From positions 1 to 25,496 of the IMG/VR virus record IMGVR_UViG_3300021233_000150: a stretch of 25,496 bases of DNA. One strand, 5' to 3'. A program made the position numbers and the translations under genes. Below, piece by piece: positions 8,647 through 15,833 of the stretch. The DNA is from a virus. Position 1 is the first letter of the stretch; every line of letters begins with the position of its first letter. The notes under the pieces were generated by a model. It had not been told where the DNA came from, did not search any database, and was given only the letters and a program-made list of their open reading frames with translations.

Positions 8647-9377
8647 GTCTCAAGTGGATGATTAAGGTTTGGTCTGATTCGCCGTATGACGGGACTCGAC
8701 TACTCATCCACTTGGCACTTGCCGATATCTCTCACGATGATGGTCGATTCTTTGCATCACAGAGCAACCTGTCAAAGAAAAGCAGGTGCTCGGTTGAGTA
8801 CATTCGAAAAGTAATCAACGAGATGATTGCAGATGGGCATTTGCGAATTGTCTCGAAGGGTAACTCTCGAGGTAATGCAACGACGTATCAGTTGATTTGG
8901 AAAAAGTCTGCACTCCCCAACGATGTTGAGGAGAACAAAGTTATGGACGACTACATAGAACTCCCCAACTCTGATACGGACAACTCCCCAACTCTGATGC
9001 CCTCACTCCCCAACTCCACTCCGTACCAACAGTCCTATACAACAGTCCTATCTACAACAAAGAGCGAAGACGAAACTGCTATCGCAGTTCGTCCAGTATC
9101 TGATGAGATTGCAAAAGTTTGGTGGGAGAAGCAAAGAGTTAAACCTCTTGGAAAAGGGGCATGGCATTCACTGCTACAGATAACCAAGGCAGCAGTTGCT
9201 AGAGGTCATACACCTGAGCAGATTATGCAAGCGCTGGATTACATCGGCACAGTTCCAACTATGCGACAGATGGATTTAATACTTAGGGGAGTTGGTGTAA
9301 ACAACAAAACTAAGAATGAGACAAACGCAATGAAGGCGATGGAATTAGCAGAGAGGCTCAAAGGTGAATCCGTCTGA
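8643..9377 (+). CDS. Replication initiator-like protein with N-terminal winged helix
   Basis: This 244-residue protein starts with GTG overlapping the upstream stop (GTGA), with GGAGG nine bases earlier. Residues 1-90 form a helix-turn-helix domain of the kind found in phage replication initiators (KWMIKVWSDSPYDGTRLLIH, FFASQSNLSKKSRCSVEYIRKVINEM, GHLRIV). A low-complexity linker rich in Asn, Ser and Pro (92-140) follows, then a C-terminal helical domain (150-244; VWWEKQRVKPLGKGAWHSLL). Its place between recombination genes and a helicase-loader-like gene supports a role in origin recognition. The repeated LPNS segments in the linker (91-124) are worth checking as iterons inside the gene. Confidence 0.7.
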   Translation: MSLKWMIKVWSDSPYDGTRLLIHLALADISHDDGRFFASQSNLSKKSRCSVEYIRKVINEMIADGHLRIVSKGNSRGNATTYQLIWKKSALPNDVEENKVMDDYIELPNSDTDNSPTLMPSLPNSTPYQQSYTTVLSTTKSEDETAIAVRPVSDEIAKVWWEKQRVKPLGKGAWHSLLQITKAAVARGHTPEQIMQALDYIGTVPTMRQMDLILRGVGVNNKTKNETNAMKAMELAERLKGESV

Positions 9378-9753
9378 GGTAGCAATTCTTTTGGGAGTCG
9401 TGGGAACTTATGACCTACGAATCCAAGTGGACGAATTAAAAGTTCGTGCATGGTGTGAATCTCTTGACAAAGACATCCCGCTTGCTGATGCAAAGATGAG
9501 CGTTTATCGTCACTATGCAAATACGGATGTTGCAATTACAGTCAGCCATATCAATAAAGATTGGCGATTGAAATTACAAAATGAGAAGGAGCGCGAGCGC
9601 AGCCGTCAGATAGGGTTGGAGTTAGAGTCGGCAGCAATGAAAAAGGCTCCGCCTGAAGTTGTCGATAAATACATGTCCGAGATTCGTTCTAAGTTGAAAG
9701 GCAAAAATGCTTCAGTGGAAAATGGTGATGGGGAAATGGCACCTGACCTATGA
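9364..9753 (+). CDS. Possible replicative helicase loader or replisome organiser
   Basis: This 129-residue protein starts with GTG and overlaps the upstream gene by 14 bases. The all-helical N-terminal domain contains VAILLGVVGTYDLR, KVRAWCESLDKDIPLADAKM, VYRHYAN and ITVSHINKDWR. This pattern is common in small actinophage replication proteins that resemble the G39P-type helicase loader/inhibitor family. The second half is a charged helix with an acidic end (NGDGEMAPDL). No helicase gene lies in the window, so it would act on a host or distant phage helicase. The function is inferred from pattern and neighbours. Confidence 0.55.
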   Translation: MNPSEVAILLGVVGTYDLRIQVDELKVRAWCESLDKDIPLADAKMSVYRHYANTDVAITVSHINKDWRLKLQNEKERERSRQIGLELESAAMKKAPPEVVDKYMSEIRSKLKGKNASVENGDGEMAPDL

Positions 9754-9860
9754 GGATATTTCAATTTGTCGCATGGCTACGATATTGGCGCAGCAGACGT
9801 CGGCAAAAGTATGCCCTGCTTGCATGGACGCCATCGCGGACTCGAGACTTCAATGGCTAA
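9750..9860 (+). CDS. Possible 36-residue arginine-rich small protein
   Basis: An ATG overlaps the preceding stop as ATGA and opens a 36-codon frame ending TAA at 9858-9860, eight bases past the proposed HNH start. The product would be very basic (WLRYWRSRRRQKYALL). ATGA coupling is common in this genome, which favours translation, but there is no clear ribosome-binding site. The same stretch is open in the other two frames as well: a TTG-started extension of the HNH gene from 9766, and a 44-codon frame from 9774 with a CPAC motif. Which frame is used cannot be settled here. Confidence 0.3.
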   Translation: MRIFQFVAWLRYWRSRRRQKYALLAWTPSRTRDFNG

Positions 9861-10230
9861 ACCTAAACCTAACCGAGTTAGTGACGAAGTTCGATTCACC
9901 GTTCTAGGGCGTGGAAACTATAGATGCGAACGCTGTCACGAAGATTTTCTTTATAGCGGAGTTTCAGTTCATCACCGTCGTCCAAGAATGATGGGTGGCT
10001 CAAAGAATGAGTTGCTCCATCTTCCAGCAAACCTAATCGCTTTATGTGGTTCGGGTACAACTGGGTGCCATGGATGGGTTGAGTCCAACAGGACCAAAGC
10101 CCGTGAGATGGGATTGCTTATTCAAAAAGTTGAATCAGCCGAAGATATCCCATTTCAGGATAAAAACGGCATTTGGTGGAAATTGGACAATCTAGGACAA
10201 AAGGAGCGATTTGACATAAATGAGACATAA
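9853..10230 (+). CDS. HNH endonuclease
   Basis: This 125-residue HNH nuclease has a treble-clef zinc and metal site: RCERC (C25, C28), VHHRRPR (H40, H41), LPANLIALC (N60, C65) and GCHGWVESN (C72, H73). Such small HNH proteins make double-strand breaks or nicks, and in many phages one acts with the terminase in packaging; others are homing nucleases. I chose ATG 9853 because the conserved-looking sequence starts there (MAKPKPNRVSD). A TTG at 9766, with GAGGA ten bases upstream, would add 29 residues with no recognisable content. It lies in the replication block ahead of the RusA-like gene. Confidence 0.85.
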   Translation: MAKPKPNRVSDEVRFTVLGRGNYRCERCHEDFLYSGVSVHHRRPRMMGGSKNELLHLPANLIALCGSGTTGCHGWVESNRTKAREMGLLIQKVESAEDIPFQDKNGIWWKLDNLGQKERFDINET

Positions 10231-10245
10231 TCTAACCTTCGGTTC

Positions 10246-10653
10246 ATGGAATGCCTATGCCAATACGATGAATCTGACCAAACCATCTATCGCCTTGAGT
10301 TCAATCAGCGACCGTGGACTACAAACGCTGAGAGGGCTGGCAATCGCTGGGAGCGAGCATCACTCACCAAGCAATGGCGCTCGGCTTTTCAACTACTGGC
10401 TAAATCTGAGAGGATACCGCCTATGGAGTGGATTACCGTCACGGTTGAACCACACCAAAAGGGAGGGCGCTTACAGGACGTAGGTGCATGTAACCCAGCA
10501 GTAAAGGCAGCAATCGATGGATTAGTTGACGCAGGAATTCTGCCCGACGATTCATCAAAGTTCGTAAAGTCTTTAGTTTTTCTACCGCCTCACAACGATA
10601 GAAATTCTTTAGTAATTTATATCAGGGGCGTTAAGAAAGGGAGAAAATTTTGA
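10246..10653 (+). CDS. RusA-like Holliday junction resolvase
   Basis: This 135-residue protein matches the RusA fold as seen in actinophages: an early strand with FNQRPWTTNAERAGNRWERA, then the core QDVGACNPAVKAAIDGLVDAG split over residues 78-97, then ILPDDSSKFVKSLVF. Candidate catalytic acids are D78, D91 and D101/D102. RusA-type enzymes cut four-way junctions and help debranch replicating DNA before packaging. There is no clear Shine-Dalgarno sequence; an in-frame TAA at 10228 rules out a longer version. It overlaps the next gene by four bases (TTGA). Confidence 0.75.
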   Translation: MECLCQYDESDQTIYRLEFNQRPWTTNAERAGNRWERASLTKQWRSAFQLLAKSERIPPMEWITVTVEPHQKGGRLQDVGACNPAVKAAIDGLVDAGILPDDSSKFVKSLVFLPPHNDRNSLVIYIRGVKKGRKF

Positions 10654-10868
10654 ATTGGGAATTTTATTTCACAACAGTACTAACAGTATTTACTCTTGCT
10701 GTAATTAGTTTAATTGTGTTTCCAGTTTACGCTGGAATCTACATGAAAATTAATGAAAAGCGGAGAATAGAATCAATTGAGTTTATTAAGGGTATGCAGG
10801 AAATACAAAAAGAAGCAAAAATAGACGATGCAATCGAGCGCATATTTGAGAACGGGGTTAACGAATGA
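10650..10868 (+). CDS. Small single-pass membrane protein
   Basis: This 72-residue protein starts with TTG overlapping the RusA-like stop, with GGGAG at a suitable distance. One strong hydrophobic segment (about 6-32: FTTVLTVFTLAVISLIVFPVYAGIY) is followed by a charged cytoplasmic helix (33-70). Its end overlaps the next start (ATGA). The family is unknown; a membrane-tethered accessory role is all that can be said. Confidence 0.7.
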   Translation: MNWEFYFTTVLTVFTLAVISLIVFPVYAGIYMKINEKRRIESIEFIKGMQEIQKEAKIDDAIERIFENGVNE

Positions 10869-11170
10869 CTACAACAATGTTAGAGGCAGCAGAGTTAGAC
10901 AGTCGCGGATTGACTGACCTAAGAACCATTAATGATGCGATTCGTACTCATCAAAGTCAGGTAACTGATTTACTCAAGCGCCGTAAGACTTTGATTCTTC
11001 GTCTTCGTAAACAACGCATTACCTACCGTGAGATTGCACAGACCATGGGAGTATCAGAGCAGTTGATTTACAAAATCATCAAGGACGATATCGACCGTAC
11101 CCCGCAATATGACGAGAACGGAAAATTAGTTCGCTACCGTGGACGTCCACCTAAGCCAGCAGCAGAGTAA
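10865..11170 (+). CDS. Small helix-turn-helix DNA-binding protein
   Basis: This 101-residue protein has an N-terminal coiled helix (15-53, INDAIRTHQSQVTDLLKRRK) followed by a sigma-70 region-4-like helix-turn-helix (54-77: ITYREIAQTMGVSEQLIYKIIK). It ends in a basic tail with an AT-hook-like RGRPPKP motif (93-99). It is coupled by ATGA and TAATG overlaps to its neighbours and sits directly before the ParB-like gene. It is probably a DNA-binding regulator or a partner of the ParB-like protein. It is one candidate for the repressor acting on the repeated operator-like sites in this window, but nothing links them directly. Confidence 0.75.
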   Translation: MTTTMLEAAELDSRGLTDLRTINDAIRTHQSQVTDLLKRRKTLILRLRKQRITYREIAQTMGVSEQLIYKIIKDDIDRTPQYDENGKLVRYRGRPPKPAAE

Positions 11171-12360
11171 TGAAAGCCAATATCCGAGTTCAAGATGTTT
11201 CCTCGGTGGCGATTTCATCACTTGAGGCATATCCAACGAATCCGCGCCGTGGAGACATTGAGGCTATCGCGCAGTCGCTGAAGGCTCATGGTCAGTATCG
11301 ACCAATCGTGGTCCAAAAGGGAACCAACTTCATCCTTGCAGGTAATCACACCTACAAGGCTGCCAAAAAACTTGGCTGGAAGAAAATCAAGGTTACCTAC
11401 ATTGAGGCAGACGAGAAGACAGCGCGAAAGATAGTTCTCGCAGATAATCGTCTGACTGATATCGCTGGATACGACGAGCCGATGCTCAAGAGCCTATTAA
11501 GCGCACTGCCTGACTTGGATGGAACAGGATTTACTCAAGCCGATGTTGAGATGCTCGACAGACTTATGGGCGGAGACGAGAAGAGTTCGATTTCCGATTC
11601 TAAGCCTTTACCTAGTGAGCCGAAGGTAAAGATAGGGGCATGGGCATTTATTATCGAGAGCGAGGCTTACAAGGCTTGGAAAGAGCAACTCTACAGTGAG
11701 GCTCCGACAAAACAGAAAGCAATCAAAGCCATCAAGGAAAGACTAGGTTTCCCTGAGCGAAAGCCAGTGGAGAAAGAACCCGTCACAGAGCGTTCTGAGG
11801 TCAACTCAGGCGATGTTGAGACGGTAAGCACTAAAGACATTCAGCCTCATCCGCTGAACCCGCGAGAAGGTGATATTGGGGCGATAATCGAAAGTTTGTC
11901 GCACATGGGGCAATACCGTCCAATCGTGGTCAACAAACAAACAAAGCACATTCTCTCGGGTAACCACACTTATGCAGCAGCCGTCCAATTAGGGTGGGAA
12001 AAGGTTGCTGTTCACTGGGTGGACGTCGATAATGAGGAGGAGTTAAAAATCCTTATCGTTGATAATCGCACGTCTGATTTAGCAAGTTACGATTCGGGGG
12101 AGTTGAACAAACTGCTAACTTCAGTGTCATATGAAGGGACAGGGTTTACCCGAGAGGATGTTGCAGATATCTTGGCTGGAGGAAAGTCCAAGCCTGGGCA
12201 TCAACCGATAGGTCGCTCAATAATCAAAGTGGGCGAGCATTCGATGAGAGTTCACACGGAAGACCTTAACGACTGGGCTAACACAATCTACGGATGGCGC
12301 GATGTCGTTGAGTTGCTGGGAATGCCAATGGAAGCATGTTCACTTGAGGAGGATGAATGA
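11170..12360 (+). CDS. Internally duplicated ParB-like nuclease-domain protein
   Basis: This 396-residue protein is built from two copies of the same roughly 200-residue unit. Unit one has the ParB/Srx-like domain at about 13-133: YPTNPRRGDIEAIAQSL, HGQYRPIVV, ILAGNHTYKAAKKLGW, VLADNRLTDIAGYD, GTGFTQADVEML. Unit two repeats it at about 217-337: HPLNPREGDIGAIIESL, MGQYRPIVV, ILSGNHTYAAAVQLGW, IVDNRTSDLASYD, GTGFTREDVADIL. Each is followed by a K(I/V)G-type module (153-195 and 352-386). ParB-like domains bind DNA and may hydrolyse CTP or cut DNA; phage versions lie near terminase genes, as here. No partner ParA is visible. It overlaps the genes on both sides. Confidence 0.85.
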   Translation: MKANIRVQDVSSVAISSLEAYPTNPRRGDIEAIAQSLKAHGQYRPIVVQKGTNFILAGNHTYKAAKKLGWKKIKVTYIEADEKTARKIVLADNRLTDIAGYDEPMLKSLLSALPDLDGTGFTQADVEMLDRLMGGDEKSSISDSKPLPSEPKVKIGAWAFIIESEAYKAWKEQLYSEAPTKQKAIKAIKERLGFPERKPVEKEPVTERSEVNSGDVETVSTKDIQPHPLNPREGDIGAIIESLSHMGQYRPIVVNKQTKHILSGNHTYAAAVQLGWEKVAVHWVDVDNEEELKILIVDNRTSDLASYDSGELNKLLTSVSYEGTGFTREDVADILAGGKSKPGHQPIGRSIIKVGEHSMRVHTEDLNDWANTIYGWRDVVELLGMPMEACSLEEDE

Positions 12361-12482
12361 TGAAAGTTTTATTATTTATAGGGGTTTGGTTTTCATGTAT
12401 AGTTTTAGCATTGATGTTTATGCGTGGAGCAACCTACAAAGGAAACATTGCTGAGGACCCTGATTACTACAACAAAGAATAA
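12360..12482 (+). CDS. 40-residue membrane protein
   Basis: A short frame runs from ATG 12360 (overlapping the ParB-like stop) to TAA 12480-12482. A perfect GAGGAGG at 12346-12352 sits seven bases before the start; an ATG three bases earlier is also in frame. The product is one hydrophobic helix (VLLFIGVWFSCIVLALMFM) with a short polar tail ending PDYYNKE. Its function is unknown; the strong ribosome-binding site and coupling argue that it is made. Confidence 0.65.
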   Translation: MKVLLFIGVWFSCIVLALMFMRGATYKGNIAEDPDYYNKE

Positions 12483-12498
12483 CTAATCGGGATATAAT
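12470..12498 (+). promoter_or_regulatory. Possible promoter for terminase genes
   Basis: TATAAT at 12493-12498 is a perfect -10, preceded by AACTAATCGGGA, which loosely resembles the spacer of the repeated promoters elsewhere in the window (AACTAACCC). The -35 region (12470-12475, CAACAA) is poor. It lies in the gap before the small terminase gene, about 25 bases ahead of its ATG. Confidence 0.4.
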
Positions 12499-12523
12499 AA
12501 ACATTTGAGTTCATGGGGAGTGT

Positions 12524-13087
12524 ATGGCTACCAAAGAGGTAAAGACTAAGGCACCTGCTAAGGCGAAGCCTAAGACGAAGGCTGTCGCAGTTAAGGCTGA
12601 ATCTAAAATGGGGCGTAAAACAGTCTTGACAGAAGAGGTTAGTGAAAAAATCCTTGGAAGCATCAGATTAGGCGTACCAATCAAAGATGCTATGAAGATA
12701 CAGGGGCTATCCGAAAACACTTACTTCAAATGGATGAAACGTGGCGCAGATGAATTGGACCGATTAGAACGAGACCCTAAAGCAATACCTAACCCATCAG
12801 AAGTTGAGTTTTTACAGTTTTTACAGTCGGTCGAACGGGCGAAATCAGAGGCAGCAGGGCTTCATGTTGGCGTTGTTGCTAATGCTGCCAAGAATGGCGA
12901 CTGGAGAGCCTCCGCATGGTGGCTTGAAAGGCAGCGTCGTGATGAGTTCGGCAAAGAGCCACCTATCACGGTTGTCGGTACTCAAAATAATGTCAATATC
13001 AACATGACAGTGACTTTGGCTGAGGTTCAACGTAAGTTGAAAGAAATCATGGCTGAAGCGAACGTGATTGATTCTGATGAGCAATGA
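12524..13087 (+). CDS. terS: Terminase small subunit-like protein
   Basis: This 187-residue protein has a very basic Ala/Lys/Pro-rich N-terminus (1-30), then a helix-turn-helix region (33-72: TEEVSEKILGSIRLGVPIKD, GLSENTYFKWMKRGADEL). A helical oligomerisation region follows, with the WRASAWWLERQRRDEFG motif (126-142) that is typical of small terminases (NW-ASAWWLER pattern). The C-terminal part (NVNINMTVTLAEVQRKLKEIM) resembles the segment that contacts the large subunit. It recognises the packaging site and recruits the large terminase, whose gene overlaps its end. Confidence 0.8.
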   Translation: MATKEVKTKAPAKAKPKTKAVAVKAESKMGRKTVLTEEVSEKILGSIRLGVPIKDAMKIQGLSENTYFKWMKRGADELDRLERDPKAIPNPSEVEFLQFLQSVERAKSEAAGLHVGVVANAAKNGDWRASAWWLERQRRDEFGKEPPITVVGTQNNVNINMTVTLAEVQRKLKEIMAEANVIDSDEQ

Positions 13088-14675
13088 GATTGTTAATCAC
13101 TTTAGTTCCCTCAACGAAGAGTTCCAAGGTAAATTATGGGAAACTCTAAACGAGGATGAACGGGCTGTACTTAATTTAATTCTTGATGCCAATAAAAACA
13201 ATAAGTTCATGAAGTATGAAAACGACCCAATTGGGTTCGTTGAGCGAGGACTAGGCGAGACTCTATGGAGTAAGCAAAAAGAGATTCTTCAGTCCTTGAT
13301 GGATAACAAGAGAACAGTTGTCCCAGCATGTCACGCTCCTGGAAAATCTCACTTGGCTGCTCGTGCTATCGCTTGGTGGATATCAGTTCACCCGCCTGGC
13401 ACGGCTATCGCAGTATCGACGGCATCAACTTTCCGACAGGTAAGAAATATCATGTGGGCGCAGGTTCGAAAAGTTCACACAGCCCATGACCTGCCAGGAG
13501 AAATCCTTACAACAGAATGGAAAATGGATGGCACGGTGGTCGCTTACGGTTTCTCTCCGTCTGCTAATGATGAAGCAGCAGTTCAGGGTATTCACGCTCC
13601 GCATTTACTTATCGTCGTTGATGAGGCTGGCGGACTTAGTGACACGATTGGAACAGCGCTTGAAGCGTTGATGACAGGTGGACATACCCGCCTTCTCGTA
13701 TTAGGAAACCCGCCTACGGACCAAGAGCAGACATGGTTCGAGCGAATCTGTAACTCGCCTATCTATAACGTAATCCCTATTGCTGCTCATGACACACCAA
13801 ACTTCACGGGTGAGAAAACTGGCATGTGTAAGAGTTGCCCGCAGTTCATAGAGCCTCACGAGGTCGCTACGCACCTAGTTGATGAAACTTGGGTCAATGA
13901 TGTAATCAGCGAATTCGGAGATGACTCACCCTTCGTTGAAGCCCGTGTGTTTGCCCGCTTCCCACAATCGGGAACAGGAAAGGTCATTCCGTTCGCATGG
14001 GCTGAGCAAGCCGTTGAGAACGAAGATTTAGTTGAAAGTTCAATCATTCGCCTAGGTATTGATATTGCATCCGACGGTGGCGATGAGTTCGTAATCGCTA
14101 AGGCTGACGGATACAGCGTCTCGATAGTTCACCGCTCATCAGGCAAGATAAATTCAAATGCTGTAGATGTTGCTGGAGTTGCAATGGTCGAGATTGAAAA
14201 GGCTTGCGCTATCCACCTTGAAAGAGGCGTACAAGATTTGGTACGAGTCAAAATCGATACTATCGGTGTTGGCTGGGGCGTTGTCTCCATGTTGGACAAA
14301 TGGGTTAAAGAGCGCCGAATGCGAGCGCAGATTATCGGGGTCAATGTTGCAGAGAGAGCAAAAGACCAAGCAAGGTTTAAGAATCAACGTGCTGAGATGT
14401 GGTGGAATGCCCGTTCACTATTGCAGCCGAAAGATGGACGTCAAGATATCCGCTTGAATGTTGACCGACCAGTTCTAGCGCAGTTAGCGGGTCCGACATA
14501 CACCAGCGATTCTTCAGGACGTATCCTTATCGAATCTAAGGCAGACATGAAAAAGCGAGGAGTCCATTCTCCTGACCGTGCAGAAGCGGTGCTCCTCGCC
14601 CTTTATGAGAACAAGAATGTTGCTGCCCCAATTGCACCGATATCAATCGGGCAATCTAATCAATGGGTTCTATAA
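13077..14675 (+). CDS. terL: Terminase large subunit
   Basis: This 532-residue motor-nuclease packages DNA into proheads. The ATPase domain has a variant Walker A ACHAPGKS (84-91), Walker B LLIVVDE (177-183) and the coupling strand LVLGNPP (207-213). The RNase H-like nuclease domain has three acidic sites: LGIDIAS (D329), VKIDTIGVG (D394) and HSPDRAEAV (D500). A short CKSC motif (251-254) sits in the linker. I preferred ATG 13077 to the TTG at 13068; both overlap the small subunit gene. Unusually, no portal gene follows: the next gene is on the opposite strand and overlaps the stop by six bases. Confidence 0.95.
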   Translation: MSNEIVNHFSSLNEEFQGKLWETLNEDERAVLNLILDANKNNKFMKYENDPIGFVERGLGETLWSKQKEILQSLMDNKRTVVPACHAPGKSHLAARAIAWWISVHPPGTAIAVSTASTFRQVRNIMWAQVRKVHTAHDLPGEILTTEWKMDGTVVAYGFSPSANDEAAVQGIHAPHLLIVVDEAGGLSDTIGTALEALMTGGHTRLLVLGNPPTDQEQTWFERICNSPIYNVIPIAAHDTPNFTGEKTGMCKSCPQFIEPHEVATHLVDETWVNDVISEFGDDSPFVEARVFARFPQSGTGKVIPFAWAEQAVENEDLVESSIIRLGIDIASDGGDEFVIAKADGYSVSIVHRSSGKINSNAVDVAGVAMVEIEKACAIHLERGVQDLVRVKIDTIGVGWGVVSMLDKWVKERRMRAQIIGVNVAERAKDQARFKNQRAEMWWNARSLLQPKDGRQDIRLNVDRPVLAQLAGPTYTSDSSGRILIESKADMKKRGVHSPDRAEAVLLALYENKNVAAPIAPISIGQSNQWVL

Positions 14676-14795
14676 CTTCTCATAATGACAACGGACTTCC
14701 CAATGTCCATCATCTTCACAAACAGCACAAGCCTTTTGGATAAACCAATCAGCAATCTGTGCCAGTAGTACAGCAAGTTTCCAGCGCAGTCCCAT
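14670..14795 (-). CDS. 41-residue small protein, convergent with terL
   Basis: Reading leftward from ATG at 14795 (ribosome-binding site CTAGGAGTGATT), this frame ends at TAG 14670-14672, inside the last codons of terL. The product has a hydrophobic amphipathic N-terminal helix (LRWKLAVLLAQIADWFI) and a Cys/His-bearing tail (KACAVCEDDGHWEVRCHYEKL split after residue 40) that could bind a metal. It is the last gene of the leftward block and lies nine bases after the lipoprotein gene. The ribosome-binding site and filled gap make it likely real; its function is unknown. Confidence 0.65.
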   Translation of the reverse strand: MGLRWKLAVLLAQIADWFIQKACAVCEDDGHWEVRCHYEKL

Positions 14796-14803
14796 AATCA
14801 CTC

Positions 14804-15187
14804 CTAGAGATTTTCAGCCTGATACTTATATTCAGGACATAGATAGATTACTGATGCAGCGATGATAATTGCTACAGCGCGTTCACCTTCGCTAGTTGTC
14901 TGTGTTTGAACAAGTTTAATTGCCAGTGACCCAACACTCTCGCCATTGTCTAGGGCGTTGCAAGCGTTGTAACCCATCTCGAGCAATTGAGCCTGTGACC
15001 CTAGATTCAGTACTGTGTTGCCAGTTCGACGAATCTCAGAGACAAAGCCGTCTTCATCCGATGGATTCACGTCGGCATCTTGAGGAGCAACATATGGCTC
15101 ACTTGATGTTGAGTTGTCGCTGCCACATGCTGATAAACCAAATGCCAGTGGAATAACCAATAGCCCTGCTAGTAACTTTTTCTTCAT
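14804..15187 (-). CDS. DUF732-like secreted lipoprotein
   Basis: This 127-residue protein has a lipoprotein signal peptide: KKK start, hydrophobic core LLAGLLVIPLAFG, and lipobox LSAC with C21 as the lipidated residue. A Ser/Asp/Pro linker is followed by a DUF732-type helical domain (about 48-127) with paired cysteines (C74 and C119, in YNACNAL and YLCPEY). DUF732 is a domain known mainly from actinobacterial secreted proteins. I chose ATG 15187, with AGAGAGG upstream, over a longer in-frame start at 15373 that overlaps the preceding gene. Phage lipoproteins often block superinfection, so that is a reasonable but unproven role. Confidence 0.75.
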   Translation of the reverse strand: MKKKLLAGLLVIPLAFGLSACGSDNSTSSEPYVAPQDADVNPSDEDGFVSEIRRTGNTVLNLGSQAQLLEMGYNACNALDNGESVGSLAIKLVQTQTTSEGERAVAIIIAASVIYLCPEYKYQAENL

Positions 15188-15270
15188 GTCGTGCCTCTCT
15201 CTAGTTTTTCGATTCTCACTCTTGAGACTCGAATCTTGCCACGCTTTGGATAAATAAACCAGTGTTTCAT
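15184..15270 (-). CDS. 28-residue coupled basic peptide
   Basis: A short leftward frame begins at ATG 15270, overlapping the upstream stop (TAATG), and ends in a TGA that overlaps the lipoprotein start (ATGA). The peptide is strongly basic (KHWFIYPKRGKIRVSRVRIE). It fills the whole gap between two genes with overlaps at both ends, so it may be a real micro-gene or only a coupling device that carries ribosomes to the lipoprotein start. It also contains the lipoprotein ribosome-binding site. Confidence 0.45.
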   Translation of the reverse strand: MKHWFIYPKRGKIRVSRVRIEKLERGTT

Positions 15271-15674
15271 TAATCCACCACGTTTCCGAACACTTCGCCA
15301 ACAGTTGGCTGGACTTCGTATACAGTTTCGTAAAGCAAGCGACCATCTGACCATTCTGCCCAGTTGCCATCACTTGATACCTTCAAAGCATTTCCGAAGA
15401 TTTTCTTAGCGTGAATCAGAATTGCTGTGATGATGGTGTCATATGGATGTTGACCAGTCTTGCAGAAATTGAATGATTCTCCACGACGCTCGAAGTAGAA
15501 AGTCTCAATTTCTCCTTGAAAGACAACCTTCTCACTACTGACTTCAATATCTGTAATCCTGATACCTGCCTCAATGCCTGTGTGAATGATGAGTTTGGCT
15601 CCTTCGACAAATTCCTCAAACTTCTCATCAATTACCGCTGGGTCGATTACGTTCCAATAATGTGTGTATCCCAT
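15270..15674 (-). CDS. Conserved phage protein with MGYTHYW start
   Basis: This 134-residue protein begins MGYTHYWN, a start that recurs in a widespread phage protein family of unknown function. It has an alpha/beta pattern with FEEFVEGAKLIIHTG, a beta segment IEVSSEKVVFQGEIETFYFE, a central FCKTGQHPYDTIITAILIHAKK that looks like the conserved core, and an acidic end. The ribosome-binding site is GAGGAGGATAAATAA. It is the middle gene of the leftward block, one base pair from its upstream neighbour. No catalytic motif is evident. Confidence 0.75.
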   Translation of the reverse strand: MGYTHYWNVIDPAVIDEKFEEFVEGAKLIIHTGIEAGIRITDIEVSSEKVVFQGEIETFYFERRGESFNFCKTGQHPYDTIITAILIHAKKIFGNALKVSSDGNWAEWSDGRLLYETVYEVQPTVGEVFGNVVD

Positions 15675-15833
15675 TTATTTATCCTCCTCGTATCCATCAA
15701 ACCAAACTCCAGCCTCTCTAGTGTTTGGGTCCTTGCAATGGGCTTGAGCCTGTTTCAGAGTTAGCCCGCGCTTAACGATTGCTGTGTTGTTGTGGTCGCG
15801 CCACATACGAACGATTCTGTACTTTTGAGCCAT
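15675..15833 (-). CDS. 52-residue conserved small phage protein
   Basis: This leftward gene starts at ATG 15833, immediately after the stop of the upstream gene, with GAGGAGG within that gene's end; it stops at 15675, adjacent to the next start. The sequence has [10 protein letters not shown], a [15 protein letters not shown] segment and the ending VWFDGYEED. This pattern is seen in many short phage and host proteins of the LTLEEAQ-HC-DPET type. Its function is unknown; it probably folds as a beta-beta-alpha unit. Confidence 0.75.
   Translation of the reverse strand: MAQKYRIVRMWRDHNNTAIVKRGLTLKQAQAHCKDPNTREAGVWFDGYEEDK

Noticed and set aside
10220-10483. 87-codon frame overlapping the RusA-like gene
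   Set aside because: It has no family resemblance and lies in a different frame from the clear RusA-like sequence.
14674-14803. Non-coding gap after terL
   Set aside because: It is filled by a leftward 41-residue gene with a strong ribosome-binding site; no rho-independent terminator is evident.
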